Shown in pieces: positions 61,644 to 64,000 of a stretch of 64,000 nucleotides of DNA; position 1 is the stretch's first letter; the number at the start of each line of letters is the position of its first letter. Both the position numbers and the translations under genes were made by a program. The DNA lies in assembly GCA_013365365.1 (NCBI GenBank), contig JABVXU010000023.1, forward strand, positions 1 through 64,000, read 5' to 3'. The notes beneath the pieces were generated by a model. It saw only the letters and a list, made by a program, of their open reading frames with translations. It was not told where the DNA came from and searched no databases. Source of the DNA: Cruorifilaria tuberocauda (Eukaryota > Nematoda > Chromadorea > Rhabditida > Onchocercidae).

Positions 61644-63969
61644 TTATTTCACTTTTAACTGTTTCATTTTTGGTTGCCGCATTTTCATATCACGTTTCTG
61701 TTCTAGTTTCTGTAAGAAATAGAATTTAAAATAAAAAAAACCAGTTGACGTTCAAATGTTTTAACAATATTAAAAGCGAAACCATCTGATATTCTAGCAT
61801 CTACCTCCAGTCTTCGCTGCTTTTCGGGATCTTCCTCCTCTAGAAGGCGTTGTTTGCGCTCTCTTGTTTTCTCCTCTCGACGAGCTTGAGCTGCTTCTTG
61901 TCTTGCTTGATGTGTTGTTTTTAGGAAGGCTTCTTGCACACTTTGACGCTTTTTATCCGCCTGAAAGTACACTTATATTTCATTAAAACTAGACATCATA
62001 AGGATTTTTACCCCGTGTCGATAAAACATTTATGTACATAATTTTCTAAAGTGAGCAAAAAGAATTTCAGTGGGTGAAAAACGAGAATTATGAACCTTCA
62101 GTTTGCCTTCCCTTGAAAGTCGATAACGCCTTATTTTTTCAAAACTATAAAATACCATGCGCAACAATGCATCAATTTCAGCCATATCATTACTCATTTT
62201 GAAAGCGAAAAATAGCACTCGACTTGTTTTCGGTAACCGTGTAAATGATTCACCACTGCAAAATACGCTATCAAAATACTTCCATTTTCCATTTACTGAT
62301 TTTCCTATTTTCGTGTGGTGGGAAATTTACCTGGCAGTTTTGCAACAACTTATGTACTTATTTTTGATCCAATTAGATAAAAGCAGTTGATGTCACACTG
62401 ATTGATCGGTGAAATTTAAAACCGACAATTTTGTTTGACTGGATTAGTTAGCTTTGTCGAGTTTTTAGCAGTGACACCGTAGACAATTGGAAAGGTTGGA
62501 AAATTTGGAAAAATTAGAACACGCGATAGTTCTGTGCTGAACCATATAGGTAACTAAATGTTGCAATTTTGTATTCTGAAGAGTGGAAAAATGTTGACCG
62601 GAATAATTATAGCAAGACTAAGCCTGACACGGAAAACAAACACAGATCAAAAGAGATCAAGAAAATACGTAGTTCTAGGAGAGAGATATTCTCTAAAATG
62701 ACAGGAACTCACTCCGAAGGTTTACAACCAGAATATTGATCAGAAAAGTGAAAGTAGTCGATGGCGCTTTCGTATTTTCGAAATACTGATAAAACTGCGG
62801 GATCGATAATTGCATTTACAGCTTCAAACATTTCTGCGTAAACTACAATCGAGGAAGGAAGTCCAAGCTTATCCACTCCTTTTCTTTCTACTGTAAACAG
62901 ACTCTGAAAATTTTGACTTTGCATTATAGGAGTACTATTTTCACTAAATGAGAATTTTAAAAAGACGTCAAGAAAAACCTACGAGGTCCATTCTTTCTTT
63001 GGCTGCTTTGACCACTGATTTTCGCTGTCCGATAGCAAACACAAATGAATCCATTTCGTTGTTATCCACATCGATACGTATTATAACCTTCAACCATCTT
63101 TTCCGTTTTTAATAGGAAATAAACAAATGCTGACTTTCGTAATAAGATGGCAACAATTATAAACCTTATCTTCCTTCGGACGGATAAGATTCATGAGAAC
63201 GTGGATTAGGTCCTGCCGTTTCACCAATTGTAAAGTAATCAACATTCCCTGACAACCAACTCGACCTGAGCACCTGAAAGTACATCAAAGTTCCCTTCCA
63301 CATAACTGTAAAAAATATAATAACAATGTTTTCACTATTTAAAATAATAGCTCGTTTCGTTCCACTAACTTACTATTAGAAATATTCAATGACTGTAGCA
63401 GTGAAGTACATTTTAACAAATTTTTACAGAAAAGGGATATAAGCTATAGACCACTGTCGAGTGAATGAAATGAACTGATTACTGGTTAATACCGTAAGAG
63501 AGATAAGGAATAACAAAGCTTTAAAGAATACAATGAAAAAAGATAGGAAGAATTCTGACTTGTTCACTACACAGTTCTTGATAAGATTAATCGATACTGC
63601 TGAAAAAACGCATTTGAAAGTCTTATACATTAAAAAAACAAAACTTTTCTCTTACAGTGTTAGCCTACAACAAATAAGACACTGTCTAAAAAATAAGCCC
63701 AAAGATAAACAAGAAACTTACCAAACAGTATAAACAGAATCAGTTTCTTTATGCATATGGCCTTCTCTCAAGTCCTCTGATGTTCCATCATCTCCTACAA
63801 GTGTAAATTGTTCTTCTAGAAGTGGAGTTACATCCATAAACCATTTGTTCGCAACATTTCGATTTTTAGTACGACCATGAATATAATTTAACATATAAGC
63901 TGCCAGAACTGCTAGTATTAAAGCTTCGACCTGATAAGATGCCCAATTCGAACGAAAATGAGCCGGTAC
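61644..63969 (-). CDS. CCDC47: CCDC47 (calumin), ER membrane-protein chaperone, 5' part outside window
   Basis: Seven minus-strand exons are visible, 63969-63722, 63273-63165, 63087-62983, 62903-62713, 62255-62096, 61960-61805 and 61709-61644; the N-terminal exons lie beyond the right edge. In order they encode the membrane helix [108 protein letters not shown], and the very basic coiled coil [32 protein letters not shown], ending [13 protein letters not shown]. This order matches human CCDC47, which with Asterix forms the PAT complex at the ER translocon and affects Ca2+ handling. The exon at 63087 starts after a weak ttgaag acceptor. Confidence 0.94.
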
Positions 63970-64000
63970 CTGAATTAAGCTGCTGTTAATAAGGTAGAGA

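Noticed and set aside
1..64000. Transposons, CRISPR arrays, bacterial (Wolbachia-type) insertions
   Set aside because: No transposase or reverse transcriptase motifs, no regularly spaced repeats, and no long intronless bacterial-like reading frames were seen.

Overview
This is a 64 kb stretch of AT-rich animal nuclear DNA. Genes are cut into exons of about 60-600 bp with GT-AG introns (a few GC-AG), and many start codons sit a few bases after a pyrimidine-tract-AG, as expected where a spliced leader is trans-spliced. The proteins look nematode-like (UNC-116, PCF-11, TRA-2/RSP-8-type and a nematode PAN-domain family). Exon and intron sizes suggest a clade III worm, probably filarial; that placement is inference, not proof. 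No bacterial, viral or transposon genes were recognised.

Layout, left to right. The window opens inside a kinesin-1 heavy chain gene (unc-116, +, 49-5607), followed by a ZC3H10-type triple CCCH zinc-finger gene (+, 7205-8630). The spliceosome-disassembly factor CWF19L2 (+, 10571-19809) has a 5.4 kb intron that holds a complete opposite-strand gene for a small membrane-anchored or secreted PAN/apple protein (13641-15209). Next is a short MSL1/KANSL1-like PEHE gene (+, 21050-22613), facing a probable two-gene operon on the minus strand: a DUF4602/C1orf131-like nucleolar protein (27250-26287), then the splicing regulator TRA2/RSP-8 (25873-23605).

A gene-poor 3.3 kb precedes pcf-11 (+, 30556-36495), the cleavage and termination factor. 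TFIIH subunit GTF2H3/p34 (+, 37541-40114) ends only 17 bp from the stop codon of a convergent vitamin K epoxide reductase homologue (-, 40926-40132). A 66-aa single-pass membrane protein (+, 41444-42096) diverges from the latter. From about 44.8 to 52.6 kb runs a multi-exon gene whose exon phases chain together but whose product I do not recognise; it is the best candidate for something undescribed.

The right part holds mitochondrial ribosomal protein mrpl-46 (-, 55278-53600), divergent from the SWI/SNF subunit BAF60/SMARCD (+, 55699-58983), the tRNA m3C methyltransferase METTL6 (+, 60095-61315), and the ER protein CCDC47 (-, 63969-61644, cut by the right edge).

Functionally the window is rich in mRNA-metabolism and transcription genes (CWF19L2, TRA2, PCF11, GTF2H3, SMARCD, a PEHE protein) beside housekeeping transport, mitochondrial and ER genes. 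They do not form one pathway. Exon coordinates were derived by hand from splice signals and reading-frame continuity.
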